In this document: positions 12,735 through 25,039 of the stretch, piece by piece
Layout of the letters: every line of letters begins with the position of its first letter
How positions within the stretch are numbered: the stretch's first letter is position 1
NCBI GenBank assembly: GCA_021613375.1
Contig: CM038704.1
Coordinates: 29,753,582-29,817,581 of the forward strand
Source: Megaleporinus macrocephalus
Taxonomy: Eukaryota > Chordata > Actinopteri > Characiformes > Anostomidae
DNA: 64,000 nt
Direction of reading: 5' to 3'
Translations under genes and position numbers: made by a program
The notes under the pieces: model-generated
The model's input: only the letters and a program-made list of their open reading frames with translations
The model's database searches: none
Told to the model about the DNA's origin: nothing

Positions 12735-13455
12735 TACTCATATGATGATCTAATCAGCCTATCATGTGGCAGTAGTGCAGGAGATGAAATCAGTAGATAC
12801 AGGCCAGCTGCTTCAGGTAGTGCTCACATCAACCAGCAGAATGGAGAAAAACCATGTGATCTCCTTAAAAAATCTACTGGGAGCACATTCTGCTGATGTA
12901 AACACCTTGTTAATGAGAGAGGTCAACAGAGAATGGCCAGAGTGGTTCGGGCTGACAGAACAGTGTGGTGCACAGAATCACATGATCATGTCACATGGGC
13001 TACCGGAGAAGGTCCACCACATCTATCAGGTAAGAACAGAATGTTGAAGCTGCAGTGGGCATGGGTTCACCAAAACTCGACAGCTAAGGATTAGAAAAAC
13101 GTAGCGCAGTCTGGTAAATATTAATTTCTGAATTTGCCGCTAACTGCCAAGTCCATATTCTACAAGTGTTAAGTTAAATAAATATATATGTTAAAGTTAT
13201 AATATATTACACTATATTCTATATGTTTACCTTCATTTACCATAATTGTTTGGTTACATGAAAGTCACAATAAGTTCAGTGTTCTTCGGTGGTCTTTCCA
13301 GGCACTGGATCTGAACCTAATGGCACAGGTTTGGAATGTGTGCACCTGAAAAATCTGCAGGAAGTGCATGATGCACTCATGGATCAGATTCTAAAAGGAT
13401 TTTTTCCAACATCTTGTGGAGGCCATGCCTTAAGGAATAGGGACAGTTTTGACGT
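12735..13455 (+). pseudogene. decayed Tc1-like transposase (lineage 1)
   Basis: Remnant of a transposase that cut and pasted its own element through a DDE/DDD catalytic core. Starting near 12740, the words CTAATCAGCC and CATGTGGCAG match the 5' leader of a common fish Tc1-like element. The open frame 12766-13047 retains SADVNTLLMREVNREWPEWF and GLTEQ, matching a conserved central segment, but the preceding region is shortened. Later blocks are in other frames: one near 13040-13130 corresponds to the segment before the second catalytic aspartate, and 13256-13450 to the C-terminal part (ending near CCAACATCTTGTGGAGGCC). A central stretch of several hundred bases is missing between about 13135 and 13255. 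Stops and frame breaks make it non-functional. The lineage differs from the other Tc1 remnants here. Recognition is from memory. Confidence 0.75.
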
Positions 13456-14369
13456 TAATTTTTGAAAGATGAAAAGATGAAAGATGATTATTTTGATGAT
13501 TATTAAAGCTTAAGTTTCTCACAAATGACACCAAAGGAACATTATCAACAACAGAAAATTAGATTTTATAGAAAGGTAACTTGCAAGTTTTTATGTATTT
13601 TGAACTGTTCCTTCAGAACAATCTGAAACACTACTGGCATACACTAAATTCCATTACATATAGATTATCTCTCAGTAATACATCTAAAAATCATTTTTAC
13701 AAGTGTGATTACAACACAAGCCTGACTGAAACCTCAATATATCGCCCAGCACTAAAGCAACTTATATCCGACCAACTGGGGCAATAAGCATCTGTAAGGA
13801 ATTACCTAAAAGAGTATGTATAGCCCAAACAGAGCTGGATAATTTCCTTCGTTAAAGTGCAACAGGCTGTGAATAATAAAGGTTGTAATTTAAAGAATAA
13901 ATGAAAACAGCAACAGCGAGGATCCCTGACGGGAGCACAGGTCAGAGGTCAGAGAACTATTAAAGTACAAGGTTGATGTGAGAACGGCCAGTAAATGGCG
14001 TAAAACACAAAGCTAAATGATCTCTTTGATTAGCCTAAAACACACAGCAGCACTGTGTGCTATGAGATCCTTAAGCCATAACTATCCCTCATTAGAGGCT
14101 CTGTACACCGTTCTGGCTCCAAATGTGCTATGAAAAAGAGAGAGTAAAAGAGAAAGAGGGTGAGTCACATACGCTCAGATTAAAGAGATTGGAAATGAGG
14201 ATTTTTCTTCCTTTCTTTTTTCTTTTTTTTGCGCTAGTCCGCCACATATTGTCACAAGCGAGCCTTGTTGTGAATAAGCTCCCAAGTTCATACCTAATAA
14301 GCACCATTTTGCTTCCCTCCCCAGCTGAGCCTCTGTAAAGCAGATCCTGGCTCTCTCCCTCTCGTCTGG
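13456..14369. other. non-coding DNA
   Basis: No gene or element recognised. The sequence is AT-rich up to 13900, with a less repetitive stretch from 13900 that includes AGGTCAGAGGTCAGAG near 13940, a tandem AGGTCA-type word of the kind bound by nuclear receptors (motif observation only). Confidence 0.45.
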
Positions 14370-15060
14370 TTTGCCTTAGTGCGCTTTGGGTTTCTAAACA
14401 ATCAGCAATGGCCTAATTAGTTTTGGCACTCACACCGTTCTCTGAAGGGGAGAAGACCAATTTAAGGACCTTAAAAATGCCTTAGCCCTTTTTAAAGAGC
14501 CAATTAGTTCGAATATTCAACCATGTAGCCTGGTATTACTTGGCATCCGTGTCACTTCTCTGCAAAGCAACCAATTATTTACAATTACAGAAAATACTTT
14601 CTAACACACATGGGCTGAATCCAGCTATCTCTCTCTTTCTCTCTCTCTCTTTTTCCCTTACTGATTATATTGATTCTCCGTTCCTTCCAGTCATATACTG
14701 TTAAAACAACATCACAGAAATGCCTCTAAACCTCGCAAAGATGTGCATGCCTTCACATTAGCGAGGTAAGGGAGGACTCTTTTTTTGGTAATTGGAGAGA
14801 AAGTAATTGCTGGGTCCAAATACGATTCATAAAAACGCTTTTTATTTCCCGAGCACCTGTTTGTGCTCAGAGCCTTGAATCTTCCCATGTAACTGCCGGG
14901 TGGATGCTGTTCAGGTCAAATAAATGTGTAAAATCTTTATAGGGCCTTGTGCAAATTATCTTTTTTTTATAGCTGGATACTTACCGGTCGATTTTCCCAA
15001 AAACTCGTGCAACCTGGAGTAAAAGAAAATTGCCCAACACGTGTACTCTCCATGGTGGGA
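14370..15060. promoter_or_regulatory. candidate conserved non-coding element
   Basis: Repeat-poor except for a short CT run near 14626-14651. It carries GCCTAATTAGTTTTGG (near 14412), GCCAATTAGTTCG (near 14500), CCAATTATTTAC and GTAATTGC. The repeated TAATTA/CAATTA cores and absence of any coding frame resemble an enhancer. Inference only. Confidence 0.3.
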
Positions 15061-16189
15061 ACAGGGTGCGAGGGCACATGATGACTCCAACTTTCTTTAA
15101 AGGAATCGTTCAGTCAAAAAGAAACTGCGTCAATAACTACATTTTGAGGCACTCGAATGGTTCTATATTAGACTGAGTAATACTGCAAGTCCTACCTATG
15201 ATCATGTAAATAGCCCAGTTTGACTGTCATAGTCAGACTAAAAAATGACATTGGTCTCATTACTAAAATTAATTTAAACATTTTTGATTATCTCATGGAT
15301 GATGAGTTTTCACAACATTTGCAGCTTTTAGCACCACACAGTGAACCATGACTACAAGAGCTAGGCTTTCAGTTCAGAGCATAAATGTCAAAACTCTTTT
15401 CAAAAATCAGGAAAAACATAAAGTAATGCACATTTAGTTAGTGACCCTATGGAGTTCTAGTGGTAGTACTAAGCTAATGGCAAGTTACATTTCTTTGCCA
15501 TCTTTGTCATTTTACAGTGTTTCCTTCAGAAGAGAGCAGGAGCACAGAGCTACATGTTGGTCAGATCGCCTCCCTGAATTGTTCCTAGTCATTATAAAAT
15601 CGAAACATGATTGGTTCATTCCGCTGTCAGCTACTTATTATCTGAGTTTTTCATCTGATACATTAGGTCTTCATTTTGTTTCCTGAAAGCCTAACAAATC
15701 TATCTATATACCTTTGATTGGATATTTTTTTCTGTTGGGCATTTAAAGAATTTGAGTCTAGTTTCTTAGACCAGTAAAGAAATTAATTGGGATATTGTTT
15801 GCATGCAATCATAGCCAATGAATGATAGTGAAGCACAAGCAAGTAGAATTATGTGAGTGCAATCAACTAATTGGTGGCTATTAGGTTCCAAACATGGCTG
15901 TTGCTTTTAAGAGCAAAAGAGAGGACAAAATAAGTGTGACAGTTGTACTTCTGATATTACTGAAAGCCTAACGTGGGATAAATATGGCCTTTTGCCAATT
16001 TAACCCTTTAATACTACACTTCACAATTTTTCACATATTAAGAAAAGTTACCAAATGATTTACAACAGCTGCTGGACAATATGTCCTAAAACTGAATAAG
16101 AGGTCTTGAGTTCAAGAGGTTAACCATTTTCTCTACCATAATTAACTGCATAAGTCTTGTTTAGTTCCGAAGTAGCCAAAAATAGCTGT
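15061..16189. other. non-coding DNA
   Basis: No gene or recognised element. Mostly AT-rich unique-looking sequence. The frame at 15441-15686 has no recognisable domain. Confidence 0.5.
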
Positions 16190-16720
16190 GACCAGCGATT
16201 ATGACCTTGGCAGCGTCCACCTTCATTTAAACACCTTAAACTTCCCCTCAAGGCGGGTAAAGAGAACCAATCACAAAGGGGGCTTTTGTTGCAAGTTCTT
16301 ATGCAGGTTCCTCCCACAGAAAGCCTTAGCGATGCAGAGGCTGGCTAAGTTTCGTGACTTCCCTTTAAAAAATTACGTTGTTTTGAAAGCCTGGTCTTTG
16401 CAATTATCTCACATCTGTGATAGTTTACCTGCGCTACTCTAGCAATTATGGCGGGTCCTGCGGCCTTCATCCAGATCAGATCCAGATGAGCCCTCTCTCT
16501 CGCAGCTGAGGAGGCAGAGCGCCTGTTTTAGCGCAGCGTCCCAGCTATCATCACTACCTTTATTAGCCCTAATCCACTCCTCTCGCCATGATTGATGAGC
16601 AAAACAACAAAACTATTTGGGTGTGTCGCCGGCTGTGGCAGGGAAATGTGCTTCTCTACTTGCGAAATCGTCCGCGGGCCAATTTCATTCAGGGGCTTTT
16701 AAATGCATCAGGAACAGCCT
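16190..16720. promoter_or_regulatory. candidate conserved non-coding element
   Basis: A repeat-free, moderately GC-rich block. It includes TTTATTAGCCCTAATCC and CATGATTGATGAGC; TGATTGAT at 16589-16596 is a PBX/HOX-type composite motif. Overlapping frames on both strands (16120-16317 minus, 16188-16442 plus) have no recognised domain and are taken as chance. Confidence 0.3.
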
Positions 16721-17314
16721 GCACTGAGAGAAGTTATGCACTGAATGTACGTGATTCAAAATAGTATGAACTAAGATAATGTATGTAAAATGAGATGACA
16801 TTTAAGTAACATATCGTACAAGACAACACAAGCAGCAAGCTAGTTTTCACATCAGATGCTGACCTTACACTACATTGGAACATTGCTGTAAGGATCAGAT
16901 TACATTCACACAGATTACATTAGTTCCATTGCTTCACACAACCAATACGAGAGTTTATATCTCTCTACCTGAACTAGTGTCTCCAAAAAGGAGAGGCCAA
17001 ACAAACACTCCTTACTTGAAATGTTAGTCAATGGAACCAGATATAAGCTATTTTGGAGTATTTTCATTTGTTCATTCATTGTACCATTTTCACAAAAGCT
17101 TAATGGCAGTTGTTATGTTCAAATGATGATAAAAAATAAAAATCAACAAAAGGAAATATATATATATATAATATATATATATAATGCATGTTGGCCATAT
17201 AGATGTTTTATTCAGTCCCAGAAATGCATAATCCCGGATCAACCATGAGCAGTCTTACTGAAAAGTAGAAGCAAATAGGAAGTGATAGGGACAGACCACA
17301 TCAAAATACAAAGC
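16721..17314. other. AT-rich non-coding DNA with a short AT repeat
   Basis: No gene supported. A short TA repeat occupies about 17157-17183 and creates the tyrosine/isoleucine-rich tract in the frame at 17021-17248, which is not considered real. Confidence 0.55.
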
Positions 17315-17841
17315 ATGGTCGGCGAGTGCTGAAATACATAGTGTGTTAACAAAGTTGATGAACCTTTAAACCTCTTCTGGCATTAACATCAGCACAGAAT
17401 GCTGTGAGCTGTGAGCTTCATACCATAGGTTTTCATGGCTGTGCAGCTACATGCAGGCCTTACATCACAAGCGCAATGTCAAGCGAAGGATGGAGTGGTA
17501 TAAAACATGTCACCACTAGACTCTGGAGCAGTGAAAGAACCTGAATGACCCACACAGAGCTCTAATCTCAACTTCATCGAACACTATTAGTATGAACTAG
17601 AATTGGGATTGTGAGCCGGGCCCTCCTATCCAACATCAGTGTTCAACCTCACAAATGCTTTTCTGGATTACAGTGCAAAATTTCCCATAATAAAGCTGTT
17701 ATAGCTACAAAGGGGAGGCAAACTCTATATTAATGCCTATTTCATTTAATGCCTTTATTAATGCCTAGATTAAAATCGGATGTCATAAAAGGTCCTGTAG
17801 GTGTGATGAGTGGGTGTCCCAATATTTTTGTCCATATAGTG
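17315..17841 (+). pseudogene. decayed Tc1-like transposase with its 3' end (lineage 3)
   Basis: The first part (17400-17530: GAGCTTCATACCATAGGTTT, GGATGGAGTGGTATAAA, CACTAGACTCTGGAGCAGTG) matches the DNA-binding to pre-catalytic region of a common fish Tc1-like transposase. It is then joined, with the central catalytic segment deleted, to the C-terminal part (17548-17680: CACAGAGCTCTAATCTCAAC then CTTCATCGAACAC, the DLNPIEH-type motif). The 3' tail contains GGGTGTCCCAATATTTTTGT and ends in CCATATAGTG next to TA at 17842, as expected for this lineage. Stops interrupt all frames. Family recognition is from memory; the internal deletion is inferred from the missing middle. Confidence 0.75.
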
Positions 17842-18540
17842 TATATACAACTCATTATGCTGTGAGCTGGAGAAAAACAGCATTGGAGTAAAAAAGCAAA
17901 GCAAGACTTGTAAAGTCACACAAGTAACAAAAGCCAACTCCATCTCTGCCAAATATAGATACAGAGAGCTGTGCATCATATCATCACAGTTACTGTCAAA
18001 AAGTAAGTAATCTGAAAGACAAAACTATGCTGATGTATTACATTTCATTCATGTGAAAAATCAAGAAAATGCAGCGCAGCACATATTTACTTGCATATTT
18101 ACTTGTTGTACAGTTGGGTTGCTGTGTAAAAGAAAAGTGCCTTTATTTCAGCATACAACAGATCTCCTCACAGGAAGGAGAGACTAATTAAATCAATTAA
18201 AGCCAGTATTTGATAAGACCTATCTGGGTATGTACGTTTGGTGTAAGGGAGCAGGCCACTGACCCAGGCCAGAGGTGCACCTGTCAAAGCTAATGCTCAA
18301 TAGCAAATATGCTCATCTGTTTTGCTGTGAGTGTGAAGAATGAACATCTACAGAGAAAGCACTGTACTGTATATCAGAATCATCAGCAGAGAAGCAGAGG
18401 AATGAATTAACCCTTTTAACACCCATTAACCCTTTTAACTTTAAACTGAAAACATGGTGCACTGAATTTACTTGATGCAAATGCATTCATTATTTTCACA
18501 AGAACAAAATATGTATTTTTCCAATTCCTAAAAGGTTAGG
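17842..18540. other. non-coding DNA
   Basis: No gene or element recognised. Notable only for a short duplicated phrase, TTAACCCTTTTAAC, near 18408 and 18427. Confidence 0.5.
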
Positions 18541-19205
18541 ACAGTAGGTGAAGTGTTACATCACCTTCCCTTTTAACGGCTTTTGATAAACCTTTTCGAA
18601 CTGAAGGCACAAACTGATCCAGTTTTGAAAGCAGATTTTTTTGCCATTTTCTGTTATACAAGTGTTCAGCGGTGCAGCTGTATGTGTCCTTCATTGTTGT
18701 GTTTTGGACATGTTTTCAGTGGGAGACAGGTCTGGACTGCAGAAAGACCACACTAGCACCTGCACTCTTTGATTACATAGGCAGGCTCTTTTAACACTTG
18801 CAGACTGGGTCTTGACCTAGTCGTGTTTAAATAAGGATGTCCCTAAACAGGCAAAATATGTTGGCTAAAATATGTTCAGCTTTATTAGCGCTTTCACAGC
18901 TTTACAGTTTACCCACTTATACTCCACTATACCATGACAGACACTGGCTTTTGAACTTCACCCTGGTAACAATCAGGATGGTGCTTAACTTAGTGTAGAT
19001 GACAGTGTTTATTGACAGCAATATTTTCGAACCTATTTGGTCCAGCACAAAAGCATGCTGGTTTTTAAAGCAGTGTCGTCTGAAGAGGTTAAAGGTCATG
19101 GGGAGCTGTGGTTTTCGGTCTTGCCCTTTACGCACAAAGATTTCTCCAGATTTTCTGAATCTGTCAATGTTATTATGCACTGTGAAGGATGGAATGACTA
19201 GAATA
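18541..19205 (-). mobile_element. antisense Tc1-like transposon remnant (lineage 2)
   Basis: On the minus strand, 18917-19180 still reads HNNIDRFRKSGEIFVRKGQ followed by an RRHCFKNQHA-type segment. This is the second helix-turn-helix and linker of a Tc1-like transposase. To the left come segments from the middle and C-terminal region: CACTGAAAACATG-type words near 18712, and GTTACATCACC with CCTTTTAACGGC near 18555, corresponding to the C-terminal end of the protein. The order (C-terminus at the left, N-terminus at the right) confirms minus orientation. Large parts of the catalytic core are deleted and frames are broken. No terminal repeats were identified. Confidence 0.72.
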
Positions 19206-20589
19206 CTGTATGTTTAATCACTTGCTGAAGAATGCTATTTTTATTTGACTTTTACATTTTTAAACTTTTACATTTTTAAACTTTTAATTTTTTTACTTTT
19301 TAGTAATTCCCTTTAGTGTGTTATGAAGCATTTTGTACATTTACACAATCTGCAAAGTTATGATGCCTGAAGTACATGCCAGAGGTAGATTTACAGCTGG
19401 CGTACATGCTTTGTTGGAATTCCAACCTTTCTCTCTGTTACAAGGTGACATTATCTAGTAACACAATCCTTATTATCCACCTAACTGCAAGCTTGCACTA
19501 ACCCTACAATATGCACAGAGAGCTAAAACCATAGAGGCTTTCAAGGTCCTGCTCCAATCTAGCTGGTGAAAGTTTTTACTACAGAAGAGATAAATATTGT
19601 GGTTCTCTCTTGCTTCATGATGATAGAGCATTCACCTCTAAAGAGTTACATTTATGCATTTTGTTTAAGGCCAACAGCACAATATTTTGTCTATGTACGG
19701 TTTTCTTAGAAACACAAGTCAAAGTTCATTTATTATTTCAGCAGTAGCTTTGCTAAAGTAATACATTTCATTCATGTGAAAATGATGGACATATAATAAT
19801 TTAAACCTTTACAAACAGGATGATGTCCCAGGGACATCACTGTAGAGACTATTACAACCACCAACAAGCCTATGTCACAGTAGCTTCTTACATCCAGAGA
19901 GAAGAAAGCACTGACCTCGTATTGTAAATATAACGATGGATAGAACACCAAGGCTAATTATGCAGAAATAGATCTAGGGCAAACGGTTGAAGGCTGGGAT
20001 TTTGTCATATTTTCTAACTAGATGAGTAACTGACCTAGCTAGCTAGCTAAGCAGTAGTCTATGTTAGGAACAAGTACAGCTTAATCCTCACAGTCCGCAG
20101 TCTAAAATGAAGCCTAGGCCCCCTACACACCACATGTAGCCACACCCTAGTTATGTAGTTCATCTAAATCCATCCATTATCTTCCACTTTATCCTGCTAG
20201 TCATGGTCAGGGTGGGGGGCTGCAGGCAATTCCAGCGTCATTCCGTACTTTCAAAACTACATACATTTAAGGTTAACAATGGAATAATAAGCTTGCAGTT
20301 TAAGGGGTTAATCTGAGTGGAATATGTATGTAGTGAATGCATGTGTTTGTATGCGTATGTGTGACTGACACAGGATGGAAACGGTGGGATGTGGCAGCCA
20401 CCCCACTGCATTTTCCATTTCTTCATCCAACACTTGAGTTCACCTCATCCAAACCATTCCGAATCATGCCACACAGGCCAGAGAGAATTCACAGGTAACC
20501 CTCCCTCTCTCGCTTTCTCTGTCTTGCATTCTCTCTCACTCTCTCTCCTTCCACATCTACATCTCTTTAGCCAAACAGATTAATCATTG
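19206..20589. other. non-coding DNA
   Basis: No gene supported. A local triplication of a CTTTTACATTTTTAAA-like phrase occurs at about 19250-19302. A repeated GCTA word (CTAGCTAGCTAGCTAAGC) lies near 20035-20052. A weak CT-rich stretch is at 20502-20550. Confidence 0.5.
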
Positions 20590-21260
20590 CACATTTGAGA
20601 TTCAGACAGGTCCATTTGTGGCCAGCATGTAGCAATTGCAGGGGCCATATTTATCTCTCCTCCAAACCTCTGATATCCTTAAAGGCACTCACACTGAAAA
20701 TAAATCACAGACATTATCTGCCTATTTAAAATACAACCCAGGTGAAGGGAAAGATAACAAGCGTGAATATTGAACAAATTCGCCACATTTTCAAATTTCA
20801 ATGTAAGCAATGGGCAAATAAATCCATCATTGTATTAATATGTTTTTTTCCTATGACGAATACATTTGCATGTCGTTTTTTTTTGGTGGGTCACAGATGT
20901 CTTTCGTAGATTCCAGACCATATGTTAAAAAAGAAAAACTTCAGTTTCAATGTATGTGTGTGCGATTCTATCATAAAAGCATCATCATATTCCCATTTTC
21001 TCAACACAGCTTAGTTTAAATCTGTGGACACCCAAATCTGATGACAAATTGCTTTACAGATCCAAATTATTTAAATTGCTTCGCCATGTGGCAGAAAGAG
21101 GAATTCCACGGCAGTTTCGGAGAACGACTTACAGATAAACTGTGCTTTAATGCTAAATTAAATTCTTTACCTGTTTCATGGAAGAGACAACATATTAGGG
21201 TTTGCGGAAATAGAGAATATGAGGAAAAGTGGAAAATGAGGGATTTTAAATGCCTGCTGC
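20590..21260. promoter_or_regulatory. candidate conserved non-coding element
   Basis: Repeat-poor block with low CpG, TAAT and AAATAAATC-type words and an ATTATTTAAATTGC segment near 21064. The frame at 21041-21265 has no recognisable domain. The texture suggests regulatory DNA, at low confidence. Confidence 0.22.
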
Positions 21261-22369
21261 TCTAAGCTGAAATCAATAAAACCACTCTCAAACACCAAGA
21301 CATTAGACTAGAGCTGCATTTAAAGGCGATTTAAATTCATTTTATCCGGCACAAAACCACAGGACTAAGGTGCTACTAATAATCTGTGAACATTATTAGA
21401 TAGCTCAGTTACAAACAAGTTGAGACTGTGTGAAATGCAAATAAAAACAGTAAGCAATGATCCACTTTGAGCTGTATTTAAATGAAATTAGTGCATCAGT
21501 ACAAAGACAACATATTTCATATTTTACCTTTATAGTTTTTGTAAACATACATACATTTAGTAAGTTGTTTTAAATGAGTTGGGCTGATTTAGGGAACATT
21601 GTGAAATGTTTACAAGCAGTTGTGGTACAACATGAACATCCATGAAAGGCCTAGCCCAGAGCAAGAATGAGGCAGGACTTGTCAGTTTCTATTCAAAGGA
21701 TATAAATAATGCTTATTCAAAAGTTGTATAAATTTACATATGAACAAACAAGTAACTTTTGCACAATTTGCATGCTAAAAATGTGTCATCACATGCATTA
21801 TCATATGAATAATTATGTGTTCCGTTCTAAGTAACAAATTTAGGGAGAAAAAAACATTGGATGATATTGCTAAATAAATATTCCTCGAAAGAAACATGCA
21901 TAAAGGGCAAAGCCAAAAACCACCACAGAATGCCGGCTACTACAAGCAAGACTGCATTCAAAACCAGAATGTTTCTATGGTTGATGTAACCACAAGGGCT
22001 CAGGAATACTTTGACAAATCATTGTTAATAAACAATATTCATTGCTGCAACCACAAAAGTACCTTAAGACTGTTTGAGCACAAGAGAAGCCATCCATTAA
22101 GTGTGTCCAGAAATGAAAGGAATTTGGGCTCAAGCTCATCCGAAATGTACTGATACACAGTAGAAACAGTAGAATAGTGGTCTAACGAGTCACCCTGATT
22201 TAGATTGTCTATGGAAATAGTGGACTTTATCCTGTCTGGACAGGAAGAAAAGAAAGATTTAGATTGTTACCAGCATAAAGATTAAATTCCAAGATCTTGG
22301 GATGGTGGTATTAATACTAGTAACACTAGTATACATTTTAGCAGGAGGGACCCGCATTTATTAGAGAAT
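21261..22369. other. AT-rich non-coding DNA
   Basis: No gene supported. A frame of 85 codons at 21896-22153 has no recognised domain and no splice or promoter context. The tail near 22200-22370 may already be Tc1 debris adjoining the next feature. Confidence 0.45.
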
Positions 22370-22450
22370 ACGGGTCTAGGACTGGACTGTCTGCAGTCCA
22401 GAACTGTTTCCCATTTAAATGAACAGCACATTATGAAGCACAGAAAGAAT
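22370..22450 (+). mobile_element. short Tc1-like transposase fragment (lineage 2)
   Basis: The words GACTGTCTGCAGTCCAG, ACTGTTTCCCATTTAAATG and ACATTATGAAGC correspond to the SPDLSPIENxWRIMK-type segment around the last catalytic residue of lineage 2. Only about 80 bases are recognisable. It lies immediately upstream of the LINE. Confidence 0.45.
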
Positions 22451-22489
22451 AATTAACTAAATGGTAACCGAGCTGAAAGTGGTTGTTGT

Positions 22490-23457
22490 ATGACATTATT
22501 GACCCAGCGAGAGTTCAGAGACTGCTGTGCTCTAGTCTTTGTGGAATCGTGGCTCAGCGACAGTATTCCAGACAGCGCCATTCAGCTAGACGGGCTAGCC
22601 TCGTTCAGAGCGGATAGGAGCGCGGCTCTGTCCGTGAAAACCCGCGGTGGAGGCGTGTGTGTTTACATCAACACAGAATGGTGCAACAACGCTGTGACTG
22701 CCGCCAAGCACTGCTCTCCGCTGGTGGAGTTCATCATAGTTAAGTGCAGACCTTTTTATTTAGTACGGGAATTCTCCGCCGTGCTGATAGCCGCCGTGTA
22801 CATACCGCCTAGCGCTAATGCTAATGCTAAGGAGGCACTGTGGGAGCTGCACGGGGGCATTAGTGATCTGCAGACCAGACATCCAGACGCACTGTTCATT
22901 GTCGCCGGAGATTTCAACCACGCTAATCTCCAGTCAGTCCTCCCTAAATTCCATCAGCATGTGGACTTTGCCACTAGAGGAGCGAACACGTTGGACCTTG
23001 TTTACACAAACATACCCAGCGCGTACCGGGCGGAGCCCCGCCCCCACCTCGCGTTCTCGGACCACATGTCTGTGTATCTGACTCCAGCTTACACACCCCT
23101 CATCAGACGCTCCAGACCAGTTCAGAAGCAGGTGAAAACCTGGCCGGCAGGAGCCATCTCTGCCTTTCAGGACTGTTTTGAGTGTACTGCATGGGACATG
23201 TTCAGGGAGGCTGCGACTAAAGGCGACTCTGTTAACTTGGAGGAGTACACAGCATCAGTCACTGGCTACATCAGCAAGTATATTGATGATGTCACTGTCT
23301 CCAAGACCATCACCATACGTCCAAACCAGAAGCCGTGGATGACTCCTGAGGTGCGGGCGCTACTGAGGACCCGCGACTCGGCCTTCAGAGTGGGTGACAA
23401 GGCGGCCCTAAGGAAAGCAAGAGCCAAATTGTCACGAGCCATCCGAGAGGCAAAGCC
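22490..23457 (+). pseudogene. LINE endonuclease domain and linker (5'-truncated)
   Basis: Encodes most of the apurinic/apyrimidinic-type endonuclease that nicks target DNA to prime reverse transcription. Visible landmarks, by residue from the first methionine: [14 protein letters not shown] near 18, [10 protein letters not shown] near 52, [10 protein letters not shown] near 101, the catalytic AGDFNHANL near 138, NTLDLVYTN near 164, and the terminal catalytic FSDHMSV near 188. A linker with the [13 protein letters not shown] segment (residues about 281-293) and [15 protein letters not shown] follows. The domain start lies upstream of the truncation, so the methionine at 22490 is simply the first in frame and not a proven start. 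At about 23457 a small deletion shifts the frame; translation beyond it in the same frame is meaningless and stops at 23587. Confidence 0.9.
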
Positions 23458-25039
23458 CAGAGAATCCACAACCACTTCAAGGACACGGGTGACACGCGGC
23501 ACATGTGGCAGGGCATCCAGGAAATCACACACTACAGGACAATGCCACCGTCCTGTGACAGTGATGCCTTCCTCCCCGATGCCCTAAATGACTTTTATGC
23601 ACGGTTTGAGGCACAGAACAACACGTTGGTGAGCAGGATCACACCCAAGCCAGACGAGCAGGCGCTGTGCCTGACTGCAGTGGATGTGAGGAAAACTCTG
23701 CGCAGAGTCAACCCACGGAAAGCTGCGGGACCAGACAACATCCCTGGCAGAGTGCTCAGAGAGTGTGCAGACCAGTTGACAGATGTTCTCACGGACATCT
23801 TCAACGTCTCCCTGCGCAGCTCCACTGTCCCAACGTGCCTCAAGACCACCACCATCATCCCCGTGCCGAAGAAGTCCACGGTGTCCTGCCTCAATGACTA
23901 CCGTCCCGTAGCTCTCACGCCCATCATCATGAAGTGCTTTGAGAGGCTAGTCATGGACCCCATTGGACCCCCTGCAATTTGCATATCGTCCCAACCGCTC
24001 CACGGACGATGCCATCACCACCACCCTTCATCTCTCCCTTACCCACCTGGAGAAGAAGGACACCTACGTCAGAATGCTGTTCATAGACTTCAGTTCAGCA
24101 TTCAACACCATCATCCCACAGAATCTCACCAGGAAGTTAAGCCTGCTGGGCCTCAACACCCCCCTGTGCAACTGGATCCTGGACTTCCTGACAGGGAGGC
24201 CCCAGTTAGTCCGGTTCAGGAACAGCAGCTCCAGCACCATCACCATGAACACTGGGGCACCCCAGGGCAGTGTACTGAGTCCTCTGTTGTTCACCCTGCT
24301 GACTCATGACTGTGTTGCGAAACACAGTTCTAACAGCATCATAAAGTTCGCCGATGATACAACTGTGCTGGGTCTCATCAGCAAAGGCGACGAGTCAGCA
24401 TACAGGGAGGAGGTACAGCAGCTGACAGACTGGTGTACAGTCAACAACCTTCACTGGAATGTAGAGAAGACCAAGGAAATGGTTGTTGACTTCAGGAAAT
24501 CAAGACCGGTCCACTCTTCGCTTAACATCAACGGCTCCTCTGTGGAGATCGTTAAGAGCACCAAGTTCCTTGGTGTCTACCTAGCGGAGAACCTCACCTG
24601 GTCCCTGAACACCAGCTCTACAGCCAAGAAAGTCCAGCAGCGTCTCTACTTCCTCCAGAAGCTGAGAAAGGCCCGTCTCCCTCCACGCATCCTCACCCTC
24701 TTCTATAGGGGAACCATAGAGATCATCCTAAGCAGCTGCATCACTGCCTGGTTTGGGACCTGCACAGCCTCTGACCGCAAGTCCCTCCAACGCATTGTGA
24801 GGACAGCTGAGAGGATCATCGGAGTCCCTCTCCCCTCCGTCTTGGACATTTACACCACCCGCTGCATCCGCAAAGCAACCAGCATTGTGGATGACCCCAC
24901 CCACCCTTCACACAGACTATTCTCCCTCCTGCCATCAGGAAGAAGGTACCACAGCGTCCGGTCCAACACGACCAGACTCTGCAACAGCTTCTTCCCCCAA
25001 GCCATCAGACTTCTCAACACAACTCAACGTCTGAACTGA
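23458..25039 (+). pseudogene. LINE reverse transcriptase (two frames)
   Basis: The protein would synthesise cDNA from the element RNA. From 23458 to about 23960 one frame carries [17 protein letters not shown], then [32 protein letters not shown] and KCFERLVM. A small deletion near 23955-23965 then moves the reading to the next frame. From 23963 this runs to a stop at 25037-25039: [18 protein letters not shown], motif [10 protein letters not shown], motif [14 protein letters not shown], motif C FADDTTV with the catalytic aspartates intact, motif [10 protein letters not shown], motif E KFLGV. After it come the thumb and the conserved C-terminal [15 protein letters not shown] and [12 protein letters not shown] segments. 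Because of the upstream lesion and 5' truncation the copy cannot make an intact polyprotein. Alternative frames overlapping here are shadows. Confidence 0.93.

Noticed and set aside
13936..14369. Conserved exon upstream of 14.4 kb
   Set aside because: No open frame with recognisable protein similarity and no paired splice signals; treated as non-coding.
22818..24309. Additional frames inside the LINE (minus strand 88, 99 and 76 codons; plus strand 87 and 76)
   Set aside because: Shadows of the endonuclease and reverse transcriptase in other frames.
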